A stretch of 64,000 bases of DNA from Solirubrobacter sp963736505 (lineage in GTDB: Bacteria; Actinomycetota; Thermoleophilia; Solirubrobacterales; Solirubrobacteraceae), in assembly GCA_963736505.1 (NCBI GenBank), contig CAVTOZ010000003.1, forward strand, positions 1,860,001-1,924,000, written 5' to 3'. Made by a program: the position numbers and the translations under genes. The notes beneath the pieces are model-generated. The model had not been told where the DNA came from, ran no database searches, and was given only the letters and a program-made list of their open reading frames with translations. Shown piece after piece: positions 40,285 to 48,025 of this stretch. Positions within the stretch are counted from its first letter, which is position 1; every line of letters starts with the position of its first letter.

Positions 40285-40554
40285 GCGATGTCCGGCGTGG
40301 CCGGTGCCGGTGCGATGTCCGGCGTGGCCGGTGCCGGTGCGATGTCCGGCGTGGCCGGTGCCGGTGCGATGTCCGGCGTGGCCGGTGCCGGTGCGATGTC
40401 CGGCGTGGCCGGTGCCGGTGCGATGTCCGGCGTGGCCGGTGCCGGTGCGATGTCCGGCGTCGCCGGTGCCGGTGCGACGTCCGGCGTCGCCGGTGCCGGT
40501 GCGACGTCCGGCGTCGCCGGGGCCGGTGCGACGTCCGGCGTGGCTGGGGCCGGT
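40285..40554. repeat. 27-bp minisatellite, about ten copies
   Basis: The start GCGATGTCC or GCGACGTCC recurs at 40285, 40312, 40339, 40366, 40393, 40420, 40447, 40474, 40501 and 40528, an exact 27-base period. Seven copies have T and three have C at the fifth base. Each unit encodes nine residues (APATPDIAP or APATPDVAP) on the minus strand. Copy number can be expected to vary between strains. Confidence 0.85.
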
Positions 40555-40806
40555 GATGAGATGTCCGGCGTCGTCGATGACGTGTCGGCCGTGTCGCTGC
40601 TCACGGAGCTCGTGTCGGGGCTCATCGAGCCCGTGTCGCTGCTCATCGAGCCCGCGTCGGATGAGGCGGCTCCGGAGTCGCCTCCCCCGCCGTCGTCGGC
40701 GAACGCCGGGCTCCCCGCTCCCGCGGCGAGGGCGACCGCGACGACCGCCGCGATCGTGCGGCGGCGCCATGCGGAGCTCTCGCAGCGCGCTTATCCTGGG
40801 CTCGAC

Positions 40807-41955
40807 ATGGACTCTGAGCGCCCCTTCAACCTCACCGCGCCGGTCGGCGCGCTGGACGTGCTGCGCGACCGGCTCCGAGCCTCGCGCTGGCCGGAGCCGC
40901 TGCTCGACGGCGCCGGCTGGGATCTCGGGACCGACGTCGAGTACCTGCGCGAGCTGGTGGCCTACTGGGCCGACGGCTTCGACTGGTCCGCGCAAGAGGC
41001 GGCGCTCAACGAGCTCCCGCACTATCGCGAGACCGTGGACGGGATCGGCATCCACTACATCCACGTGCCCGCGGCGACGGGCTCCGGCTTCCCGCTGGTG
41101 CTCAGCCACGGCTGGCCGGATTCGTTCTGGCGCTACCTCAAGGTCGTGCCGCTGCTGACCGACCCGGCCGCACACGGCGGCGACCCGGCGGACGCGTTCG
41201 ACGTCGTCATCCCCTCGCTGCCCGGCTTCGGCTACTCGGACAAGCCGCGCGGGCCTGGCATGCACGTGCAGCGGATCGCCGGACTCTGGAACGAGCTCAT
41301 GACCGGCGTGCTCGGCTTCGACCGCTTCGGCGCGGCGGGCGGCGATCTCGGCAGCGGCGTCACGCGCTTCCTGGGCCTGGATCACGCCGAGCACGTCGTC
41401 GCCATCCACCGCACGGACGTCGGGCTGCCCCTGCTGCAGGTCGACCCGGCCGAGCTGACCGACGAGGAGCGGGCGTACCTGGCCGACGTCGACCGCTGGC
41501 GCGCCGCGGAGAGCGCCTACGCGCTGCTTCAGCGTACGAAGCCGCAGACCTTGGCCTATGCGTTGAACGACTCGCCCATCGGACTGGCGGCGTGGATTGT
41601 CGAGAAGCTGAGGGCCTGGAGCGACTGCGACGGCGACGTCGAACGCCGCTTCACCAAGGACGAGCTGCTGACGAACATCACGATGTACTGGCTGACCGAG
41701 ACGATCGGCTCCTCGTTCCGGCTCTACCATGACGCGGCGCAGATCCCGATGGAGCAGCACGCCCGTCGCGTCGAAGTCCCCTGCGGCATCGCCGCCTTTC
41801 CCCAGGAGATCGGCATCCCGCCCCGATCCTGGGCCGAGCGCACCTCCAACATCGTGCACTGGACCGAGATGCCCAGCGGCGGCCACTTCGCCCCGTTCGA
41901 GGAGCCCGAGCTCTACGCGGACGACCTGCGAACGTTCTTCCGGCCCTATCGGTAG
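40807..41955 (+). CDS. Epoxide hydrolase-family alpha/beta hydrolase
   Basis: A 382-residue enzyme of the epoxide hydrolase type with N-terminal EHN domain (RWPEPLLDGAGWDLGTDVEYLRELVAYW, then ELPHYRETVDG). The alpha/beta core has HGWPDSFW (oxyanion HGxP), the nucleophile Asp in GAAGGDLGSGVT, and the catalytic His in SGGHFAPFEEPE. It opens an epoxide with water; the substrate is unknown. ATG 40807 lies 36 bases from the divergent repeat-protein gene. Its stop directly abuts the stop of the next minus-strand gene. Confidence 0.88.
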   Translation: MDSERPFNLTAPVGALDVLRDRLRASRWPEPLLDGAGWDLGTDVEYLRELVAYWADGFDWSAQEAALNELPHYRETVDGIGIHYIHVPAATGSGFPLVLSHGWPDSFWRYLKVVPLLTDPAAHGGDPADAFDVVIPSLPGFGYSDKPRGPGMHVQRIAGLWNELMTGVLGFDRFGAAGGDLGSGVTRFLGLDHAEHVVAIHRTDVGLPLLQVDPAELTDEERAYLADVDRWRAAESAYALLQRTKPQTLAYALNDSPIGLAAWIVEKLRAWSDCDGDVERRFTKDELLTNITMYWLTETIGSSFRLYHDAAQIPMEQHARRVEVPCGIAAFPQEIGIPPRSWAERTSNIVHWTEMPSGGHFAPFEEPELYADDLRTFFRPYR

Positions 41956-42558
41956 CTACGCCGCGCTCTTGATCCGCCGCGGGCCGAGCAGCGAGGCGGC
42001 GAGCAGCGCCTCGGTCCAGGCCATCCAGCGCAGCGCGAGCACCGTCAGCGCGGCGCCCGGGAGCGCGAGGAACGCGCTCGCCAGCGCGAGCGGCAGGTTA
42101 TCGGCGCTCCAGAGCCCGAAGTCGGCTCCGTCCGGCAGCGCCCAGAACCACAGCGGCAGCGTCGCGAGGCCGAGCACCGTCCCGACGAGCGTGACGGCGG
42201 CGACGCCGAACGCGAAGCCGAGGATCGAGTGGACGCTCAGCCAGCTGAAGTCACGCCACGTCTGCGGATCGCGGAACGTCGCGGCCAGGCGCCCGAACAG
42301 CGTCTCGGCGCGGTGGTCCTGGTAGCGGCCGCGGACCTGCCGCCCGACGAACCAGGACACGTTGCGGCGATCCAGGTCGGTGGTCCAGCGGAACACGACG
42401 GCGCTGGCGAGCATCACCGGCAGCCCGACGATGAACAGCGCGAGCGTCACGGACAGCGTCACCGCGGTCACCCAGATGCCGAAGGCGACCACGCTCGTGA
42501 CGAGGCCGGCGGTCAGATAGGCCGCCTCGCGGCCCGAGCGAGCAAGGATCGAGAGCAT
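41956..42558 (-). CDS. Putative sensor membrane domain protein
   Basis: A 200-residue protein with four hydrophobic segments: EAAYLTAGLVTSVVAFGIWVTAVT, LALFIVGLPVMLASAVV, SWLSVHSILGFAFGVAAVTLVG and a last one. It matches the 'putative sensor' domain that in actinomycetes is often found in or beside histidine kinases. ATG 42558 is used. It follows the NarL-type regulator by 63 bases on the same strand, so the three may form one signalling operon. Confidence 0.7.
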   Translation of the reverse strand: MLSILARSGREAAYLTAGLVTSVVAFGIWVTAVTLSVTLALFIVGLPVMLASAVVFRWTTDLDRRNVSWFVGRQVRGRYQDHRAETLFGRLAATFRDPQTWRDFSWLSVHSILGFAFGVAAVTLVGTVLGLATLPLWFWALPDGADFGLWSADNLPLALASAFLALPGAALTVLALRWMAWTEALLAASLLGPRRIKSAA

Positions 42559-42621
42559 GCCTCCAGCATCGGGCCCGGGCGCCGCCGCGACCATGCAGCG
42601 CGCGCTAGACCTGCCCTGGGG

Positions 42622-43281
42622 CTAACCCGAAGCCCGCAGGAAGGTCAGCACCGCCAGGACGCGACGATGGTCGTCGTCGGTGGCGGGCAGATCGAGCTTG
42701 CCGAAGATGTTCGAGATGTGCTTCTCGACCGCGCCCGGCGTGACCACGAGCGAGCGCGCGATGGCGGCGTTGGTGCGGCCCTCGGCCATCAGCGACAGCA
42801 CCTCGCTCTCGCGCGGCGTGAGCACGGCGAGCGACCCGGCGTCATGCGGGTCACGCGCGCGCACGAGCTCCTTGACGACCTCGCGGTCGAGCGCCGTGCC
42901 GCCGGCGGCGACGCGCTCGACGGCGCTGATGAAGCCCTTCACGTCCCCCACCCGCTCCTTCAGCAGGTAGCCGATCCCGCCGTCGCCGTCGGAGTCGAGC
43001 AGCTCGGCGGTGTAGACCGGCTCCACGTACTGCGACAGGATCAGCACGCCGAGGCCGGGGAAGCGCGCCCGCGCCTCCAGCGCCGCGCGCACGCCTTCGT
43101 CGGTGAACGTCGGCGGCAGGCGCACGTCGACGATCGCGAGATCGGGCTTATGTCCCCCCACGATCCGCAGCAGCCCCTCGCCGTCCTCCGCCTGCGCGAC
43201 GACGTCGATGCCCTGCTCGCGCAGGAGCGCGACGATGCCCTCGCGCAGCAGCGCCTGGTCCTCGGCGATCACTACTCGCAC
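42622..43281 (-). CDS. NarL/LuxR-type response regulator
   Basis: A 219-residue regulator. The receiver domain has VIAEDQALLREG with acidic pair, the phospho-Asp in LAIVDVRLPPT, and YLLKERV lysine. The C-terminal LuxR helix-turn-helix is LTPRESEVLSLMAEGRTNAAIARSLVVTPGAVEKHISNIFGKL. GTG 43281 overlaps the end of the kinase gene by 10 bases. It is the partner of the upstream histidine kinase. Confidence 0.92.
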   Translation of the reverse strand: MRVVIAEDQALLREGIVALLREQGIDVVAQAEDGEGLLRIVGGHKPDLAIVDVRLPPTFTDEGVRAALEARARFPGLGVLILSQYVEPVYTAELLDSDGDGGIGYLLKERVGDVKGFISAVERVAAGGTALDREVVKELVRARDPHDAGSLAVLTPRESEVLSLMAEGRTNAAIARSLVVTPGAVEKHISNIFGKLDLPATDDDHRRVLAVLTFLRASG

Positions 43282-44285
43282 GGCAGCTCCGCCCGCACCA
43301 CGGTCCCCTCGCCCGGATTGCTCACCACCGCGAGCGTACCGTCGAGCGCCTGCACCCGCTGGCGCAGGCCGCTGAGCCCGCCGCCCTCCGGGTTGGCGCC
43401 GCCGGGCCCGGTGTCGGAGATCTCGACGATCAGGTGCCCGGGCTCCTCGAGCAGCGCGACGTGGGCGCTCGCGTGCGGGGCGTGCTTGGCGACGTTCGTG
43501 AGCGACTCGGCGACGACGAAGTACGCCGCCGTCTCGACCACCGGCGGCGGCCGGCGCGTGATCTTCGACACGGTCGTGACGTCGATCGCCGAGCGCCTGC
43601 CGAGCGCGTCGACGGCCGCGGCGAGCCCGCGGTCGGCGAGCACCGGCGGCGCGATCCCGCGCGCGAGGTCGCGCAGCTCGCCGATCGCCGCGCTCGCGTC
43701 CTCGCGCGCGCTGCGGACGAGGTCGGCGACCTCCGGGTGCTCCTCGAGCCGCCCCTCGGCGCGCCCCAGCTTCATCGTCAGCGCCACCAGCCGCGCCTGC
43801 GCGCCGTCGTGCAGGTCGCGCTCGATCCGGCGCAGCTCCGCGGCCTGCACGTCCAGCGCGCCGCGGCGCGTGCGCGTGAGGACGTCGACGCGCTCGGCAA
43901 GCTCCAGCTCGCGCGGATGCAGCGTGTTCCAGCGCGCGACGATCACGGCGTGCAGCGCGAGCGCCGAGCCGAGCCCGAGCGCGGGCCAGATCGGCCAGAA
44001 GTAGCCGCCGGTGAGCAGCCAGATGAAGACCAGCAGGCCAAGGATCACGCTCGAGATCGCGCCCTGGATCGCGAGCGGGCGCCACGGTCTCGGCGCGCTC
44101 AGCGCGGAGCGGACGCTGAGCTGCAGCGCGACCGGGAGGGAGAGCCCCATCGCGACCCAGATCGGCCAGAACGCGCCGCCGGTGAGCGCCCAGATGACGA
44201 CGCAGACGAACGTGACGACCGTGAGCACCGAGACCTGCAGCGACAGCCAGCCGCTCCAGTCCAGGCGGTTTCGCTCCGGCTCCAT
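43272..44285 (-). CDS. Sensor histidine kinase (HisKA_3, NarX/DesK type)
   Basis: A 337-residue kinase. Two pairs of hydrophobic segments with repeated ALTGGAFWPIWVAMGLSLPVAL and WLLTGGYFWPIWPALGLG, a tandem duplication, precede the dimerisation domain ERDLHDGAQARLVALTMKLG with the phospho-His. The ATPase ends GGGLSGLRQRVQALDG. ATG 44285 starts at MEPERNR; ATG 44315 would add ten residues. It is the partner of the NarL-type regulator. Confidence 0.9.
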   Translation of the reverse strand: MEPERNRLDWSGWLSLQVSVLTVVTFVCVVIWALTGGAFWPIWVAMGLSLPVALQLSVRSALSAPRPWRPLAIQGAISSVILGLLVFIWLLTGGYFWPIWPALGLGSALALHAVIVARWNTLHPRELELAERVDVLTRTRRGALDVQAAELRRIERDLHDGAQARLVALTMKLGRAEGRLEEHPEVADLVRSAREDASAAIGELRDLARGIAPPVLADRGLAAAVDALGRRSAIDVTTVSKITRRPPPVVETAAYFVVAESLTNVAKHAPHASAHVALLEEPGHLIVEISDTGPGGANPEGGGLSGLRQRVQALDGTLAVVSNPGEGTVVRAELPCE

Positions 44286-44412
44286 GAGTGAGAAGTGTCG
44301 CGGACTCGATTCCATGACCCAAGGATCGTCCGCGTGACGACCGCGTTCGGTGGGGTGCGATGGCGTCCGGGACGGGGGCTATCCCCCGGCCCGGCTACCA
44401 TCGCTCGCCGCG

Positions 44413-44904
44413 ATGCCGCCCCGCAAGGACACCCCCGTCGAGCAGCGCGCCGGCGAGGCGCTCGTGTGGACCGACGGCGCGTGCTCCGGCAACCCCGGCC
44501 CCGGCGGCTGGGCCGCGATCGTGATCCCGCCCGGCGGCGGCGAGCCGGTCGAGATCTCCGGCGGCGAGCGCGACACGACGAACAACCGGATGGAGCTGAC
44601 CGCGGCGCTCGAAGGCCTGCGCTCGCTCCCCGGCGGCGGGCTCGCGTGCGTGGTGACCGACTCGCAGCTGATGCTGAACTCGATGACGACGTGGCTCGCG
44701 GGCTGGAAGCGCAAGGGCTGGAAGACCGCCGCGGGCCAGCCGGTGAAGAACCAGGACCTGCTGAAGGCGCTCGACGCCGAGGTCGGCCGCCACGCGAAGG
44801 TGCGTTGGCACTGGGTGCGCGGGCACCAGAAGGGCGTCGCGCACGCGGCCCTGAACGACCGCGCGGACCAGCTCGCCGTCGCTGCCTGCGCCGCCGCCCG
44901 CTGA
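44413..44904 (+). CDS. rnhA: Ribonuclease HI
   Basis: A 163-residue RNase H that cleaves RNA in RNA-DNA hybrids. The four catalytic acidic residues are in VWTDGACSGNPGPGG, NNRMELTAALEGL, VVTDSQLMLNS and NDRADQLA, with the RWHWVRGHQKG loop before the last. Length and motif order are those of bacterial RNase HI. It is divergent from the kinase operon and is followed by the IS element. Confidence 0.93.
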   Translation: MPPRKDTPVEQRAGEALVWTDGACSGNPGPGGWAAIVIPPGGGEPVEISGGERDTTNNRMELTAALEGLRSLPGGGLACVVTDSQLMLNSMTTWLAGWKRKGWKTAAGQPVKNQDLLKALDAEVGRHAKVRWHWVRGHQKGVAHAALNDRADQLAVAACAAAR

Positions 44905-44932
44905 TAGATCTCGAGGCATCGAGTTGAGTTGG

Positions 44933-44961
44933 GGCCTGCTCCTGGTTGGGGTGGGCCTTTT
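44933..44961 (+). terminator. Hairpin with T-rich tail after rnhA or in the IS left end
   Basis: GGCCTGCTCC (44933-44942) and GGGGTGGGCC (44948-44957) form a ten-base stem in RNA with G-U pairs, around loop TGGTT, followed by TTTTCTCTTT. This fits an intrinsic terminator for rnhA. It could also be part of the IS110 left-end RNA. Confidence 0.5.
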
Positions 44962-44992
44962 CTCTTTGATCCTCTGGGTGTGGAGGTGTCTG

Positions 44993-46216
44993 GTGCCGGG
45001 ATTGTTGAGAGAGCTCGAGGGCGATCGTCTGGTGGTGGCGGTCGATCCGGGCAAGGTCTCGCATCGGGTGTGGTTGGCTGATCGCGAGCGCGGTTTGGTG
45101 GGCGAGCCGGTGTCGGTCGCGAACTCCAGGGCTGGAATCGAGCGGCTCGTCGGCTTGGTCGGCGGCAGCGATCCCGTGTTTGCGGTGGAGGCGACGGGGT
45201 CGCTGCATCGGGCGTTTGCTGGGGAGTTGGAGCGGCGTTGGCCGGGCGCGTTGCGGCTCTTCGCGCCGTCTGAGACCCAGGCTGCGCGGGCGCAGATCGG
45301 GGCGCGTCGGTTCAAGACCGATGACCGTGATTGCGCGGCGTTGGTCTGGCTCGCGCGCCAGGGCGCCGGGCGGCGAGCGCCTGCCTCGCCGGTAGAGGCG
45401 ATGCTCGGCGCGGTCGCGCATCGCCGTCAGCTCGTGCTCGCGCTGACGCCGTTGCGCCAGCGTTTGCACGATCAGCTCAACGCCCTCGCGCCGGGCCTCT
45501 CAGCGCCTGCCGGTCACGGCCGCGCGTTGTTGTTGGACACGCCGACCGGACGCGCGGTGCTGGCCTGCGCGGTCGACTTCCAAGGACGCCCGCCGAGCCC
45601 ACGATCGCTCAAAGCCCGCGCCGATGGACGCCTGACCGACGCGATCGCGGCCTTCTGGTCTGCGCGCTGGAAAGACTGCCTCGCGCCGCCCGCCGACGCC
45701 ACCCTGCGCGCCCAACGGCTCGCTCGCGATGTCGACCGCTTCTGGACGCTGCGCGCCGACATCGCCCTCGTCGACGCCCAACTCGAGCAGCTGCTCGCCG
45801 ACAGCGCGGGCCAGATCCTCACCTCGCTGCCGGGAGTCAAGATCGTCCGGGCCGCCGCGTTTGCCGCGCACAGCTTGCCGATCGAGCGCTTCCCAACCCC
45901 CGAGCACCTGTACTCCGCGACCGGACTGGCCCCGGCCAGCTATCAATCCGCGACCGTCCGCAAACGCGTCGTGATCAGCCGCACCGGCCTGCCCGAGCAC
46001 CGCGACGCGCTGATGGCCATCGCCTGGGGCCTGGAACAGTTCGCTCCCGCCTTCCAAGCCCGCCGCCGCGAGCTCGCCGAGCGCGGCCTGATCGGCATCA
46101 GAGCACGAGTCGCGCTCGCCCGACACGCCTGCCGGCTCTGCTGGCGACTACTGCACTCCCAACAGCCCTACGACGATCGGCGTTACGATCGCGCCAGGCG
46201 AGACCGCGGGCGGTGA
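44993..46216 (+). CDS. IS110-family transposase (DEDD)
   Basis: A 407-residue site-specific recombinase. The RuvC-like DEDD catalytic residues are Asp18 (VAVDPGK), Glu66 (FAVEATG), Asp110 and Asp113 (FKTDDRD). The C-terminal transposase-20 domain has SLPGVKIVRAAAF and SATGLAPASYQS, with the nucleophile serine region. GTG 44993 follows GGAGGT at good distance; an upstream start at 44924 would run through the hairpin. No frameshift is seen, so it may be active. Confidence 0.9.
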   Translation: MPGLLRELEGDRLVVAVDPGKVSHRVWLADRERGLVGEPVSVANSRAGIERLVGLVGGSDPVFAVEATGSLHRAFAGELERRWPGALRLFAPSETQAARAQIGARRFKTDDRDCAALVWLARQGAGRRAPASPVEAMLGAVAHRRQLVLALTPLRQRLHDQLNALAPGLSAPAGHGRALLLDTPTGRAVLACAVDFQGRPPSPRSLKARADGRLTDAIAAFWSARWKDCLAPPADATLRAQRLARDVDRFWTLRADIALVDAQLEQLLADSAGQILTSLPGVKIVRAAAFAAHSLPIERFPTPEHLYSATGLAPASYQSATVRKRVVISRTGLPEHRDALMAIAWGLEQFAPAFQARRRELAERGLIGIRARVALARHACRLCWRLLHSQQPYDDRRYDRARRDRGR

Positions 46217-46439
46217 CGGCGCTACCGCTATGCCGCACTGACGGCGCAACCTAGCTTGCCGCCCGCCCGCGCTCGCCGGCCCTCACGGCGCACACGAAAG
46301 CCTGCCGCACCCGACGGCGCCTAAACAGCCTGCCGACCCCGACAGCGCGACCGCGACCCCGATCCCCCGCAAACACCGCGATCACCGACCGCGGCGACCG
46401 CCCCTGCGGCCACCGCGATCTTGACTCACAGCCGGAAAG
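46217..46439. other. Non-coding right flank of the IS110 element with repeats
   Basis: No open gene is seen here. GACGGCGC or close variants occur at 46215-46222, 46240-46247, 46284-46291 (C at first base), 46313-46320 and 46341-46348 (A for G). Within it, a 22-base segment at 46299-46320 recurs at 46327-46348 with three mismatches. IS110-group elements encode a bridge RNA in a non-coding end; this flank is the longer one and the better candidate location. Confidence 0.5.
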
Positions 46440-47069
46440 CTAGGCCGCGTCTTCGCGCAGGTGGGCGGCGAGGTCCTCGGCGAGCTCCGGCGCCGAGCCC
46501 GCGCGGGCGCGCAGCGACTCGTCGAGCAGGATCGCGTCGGACACGAACGCGACGGTGATGCCGTGCCCGGGCCGTGACAGCAGCTCGATCTCGTCGCCCG
46601 CGCCGAGCTCGCCCTCGCGGACGATGCGCAGGTAGGCGCCCGGCCGGCTCGCCTCGCCGAAGCGCCTGACCATCCGCAGGTCGCCGAAGCGGATGCCGAG
46701 CTTCGAGCACGGCAACCGCGGCTGCGCGACCTCGAGCTCGACGCTGCCCACGCGCCAGCGCTCGCCGATCACGGCGCCCGTCACGTCGACGCCCTCGGTG
46801 GTCAGGTTCTCGCCGAACATGCCGTGCGGCAGCTCGCGTCCGAGCTCCGCGGCCCACCACGCGGTGTCCTCGCTCGCGTACGCGTAGACCGCCTTGTCCG
46901 GCCCGCCGTGGACGCGCAGGTCGGCCTGCTGGTCGCCGATCAGGTTGACGCCCTCGGCGCGTACGCGGCCCGCGACCGGCTGCTTGACGATCGCGCTGTA
47001 GAGGGCGCGCCCGCGCCGGACCGAGATCTGCGCGGGGCGGCCGACGTTGACGGAGACCAGGCGCGCCAC
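46440..47069 (-). CDS. MOSC domain-containing protein (YiiM-like)
   Basis: A 209-residue MOSC protein, a family that handles molybdenum cofactor or sulfur transfer. The core ADLRVHGGPDKAVYAYASED, HGMFGENLTTEG and the putative catalytic Cys in AQPRLPCSKLGIRFGD agree with YiiM-type members, which confer resistance to hydroxylated purines in Escherichia coli. GTG 47069 leaves four bases to the EamA stop upstream on the same strand. The gene ends next to the IS110 element. Confidence 0.85.
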   Translation of the reverse strand: MARLVSVNVGRPAQISVRRGRALYSAIVKQPVAGRVRAEGVNLIGDQQADLRVHGGPDKAVYAYASEDTAWWAAELGRELPHGMFGENLTTEGVDVTGAVIGERWRVGSVELEVAQPRLPCSKLGIRFGDLRMVRRFGEASRPGAYLRIVREGELGAGDEIELLSRPGHGITVAFVSDAILLDESLRARAGSAPELAEDLAAHLREDAA

Positions 47070-47074
47070 CCGCC

Positions 47075-47950
47075 TCAGGCTACAGCCGCCCGCGACGGCA
47101 AGTTGACGATCACAGCGGCGCCGAGGACGGCGAGCGCGCCGAGCAGCTGGACGGCGCCGAGCGCCTCGCCGAAGGCCAGGAACGCCAGCCCGACGGTCAC
47201 GGGCGGCTCGAGCGTGGAGAGGATCGCCGCCGTCGACGGCCCGACGCGGCTCATGCCGCCGAAGAACAGCAGCATCGCCGACACGGTCGAGACGAGCGCG
47301 GCAAGCGCGAGCCAGAGCCAGCCCTCGGCCGCGAACGAGAGGTCGAGCGAGCCGGTCACGACGCCGAACGGGCCGAGCGTGAGCAGCGCGCCGGTCGCTA
47401 CGAGCGCGGCCAGCGGCAGCGGCTCGAGGTGCGCGGTGACCGCGTCGGAGACGAGGATGTAGGTCGTGTAGGTCAGCGACGCGCCGACGCCGAGCAGCGC
47501 GCCGGCGGTGTCGAAGTCGCCGCCGCCCGCGCCGAGCAGCACGAGCCCGATCCCGAAGGTCGCGGTGACGAGTGCGGCGAGGCGGCGCCGGCTGGCCGGC
47601 TCGCGTCTGAGGAGGATCGCCGCCCCCGTCACCATCGCGGGGTAGCCGTAGAGGATCAGCGACAGCACCGACGCGTCCATCCGCGACAGCGCCGCGAAGT
47701 ACAGCCCGGCCTGCGTGGCGTAGCCGATGCCGCCCAGCGCGAGCGCCCGCGCCAGCACGCCGCGCTTCACGCGCGGGACGGCCCTGCGCGCCACGACGCC
47801 CGCCCACAGGACGGGCGCGGCCATCGCGAAGCGCACGAACAGCAGCGTGGTGACGCTGACTCCCGCCTCGAACGCGAGCTTGCCGAACACCGGCATGACG
47901 CCGAAGGCGACCGCCGAGAGGAGGACGAGGCCGGCTCCGAGACGCGACAT
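47075..47950 (-). CDS. EamA-family drug/metabolite exporter
   Basis: A 291-residue membrane protein with ten hydrophobic segments in two EamA repeats (first about residues 5-135, second about 150-285). Motifs such as GVMPVFGKLAFEAGVSVTTLLFVRF and the late STLEPPVTVGLAFLAFGEAL are typical of the DMT superfamily. It exports a small metabolite. A LysR gene lies divergently 75 bases away and may control it. Confidence 0.88.
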   Translation of the reverse strand: MSRLGAGLVLLSAVAFGVMPVFGKLAFEAGVSVTTLLFVRFAMAAPVLWAGVVARRAVPRVKRGVLARALALGGIGYATQAGLYFAALSRMDASVLSLILYGYPAMVTGAAILLRREPASRRRLAALVTATFGIGLVLLGAGGGDFDTAGALLGVGASLTYTTYILVSDAVTAHLEPLPLAALVATGALLTLGPFGVVTGSLDLSFAAEGWLWLALAALVSTVSAMLLFFGGMSRVGPSTAAILSTLEPPVTVGLAFLAFGEALGAVQLLGALAVLGAAVIVNLPSRAAVA

Positions 47951-47980
47951 GAGCGGAAGCAAACCAGGGCCGATCGTCCG

Positions 47981-48017
47981 TATCCACTGGAAGTTCTGAG
48001 CGATATCCGGTAGTTCT
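47981..48017. promoter_or_regulatory. Repeated TATCC/AGTTCT elements in the eamA-lysR gap
   Basis: TATCC at 47981-47985 with AGTTCT at 47992-47997, and again TATCC at 48004-48008 with AGTTCT at 48012-48017. The repeat in direct orientation within the short divergent gap makes it a possible LysR-type binding region. The spacing between TATCC and AGTTCT differs between copies (six and three bases). Confidence 0.4.
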
Positions 48018-48025
48018 CCTTCACG

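Larger units (their letters stand above)
39337..40770 (-). pseudogene. Exported Pro/Thr/Asp repeat protein, frameshifted (two single-base disruptions)
   Basis: Read across two frameshifts, the product has a signal peptide (RRRTIAAVVAVALAAGAGSPAFA), a Ser/Asp/Met region, about ten copies of a 9-residue repeat APATPD(I/V)AP, further 10-residue SPAPATPDTS repeats, and a C-terminal Gly/Thr/Ser-rich domain (39337-39822). The ATG at 40768-40770 is one base out of frame with the signal peptide. A missing C near 39824-39827 separates the repeats from the C-terminal domain. The signal and C-terminal domain make this strand the coding one. The breaks may be real mutations or assembly errors. Confidence 0.65.
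44905..46439 (+). mobile_element. IS110-type insertion sequence (ends not defined)
   Basis: The interval between the rnhA stop and the MOSC stop holds one IS110-family transposase and two non-coding flanks, 88 bases on the left and 223 on the right. The left part of the transposase has visibly fewer G/C at third positions than neighbouring genes, which suggests recent arrival. IS110 elements lack terminal inverted repeats, so exact ends cannot be read from one copy. The right flank holds several repeated GACGGCGC elements. Confidence 0.65.

Noticed and set aside
39337..40770. Phase-variable switching of the repeat protein
   Set aside because: The two shifted sites lie in short runs of four or fewer identical bases, too short for typical slippage switching.
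39334..41955. Plus-strand frame reading SGVAGAGAM repeats and fusing to the epoxide hydrolase
   Set aside because: The minus strand has a signal peptide and a C-terminal domain; the plus-strand repeat lacks stops only because of its composition. The hydrolase has its own ATG at 40807 and normal family length.
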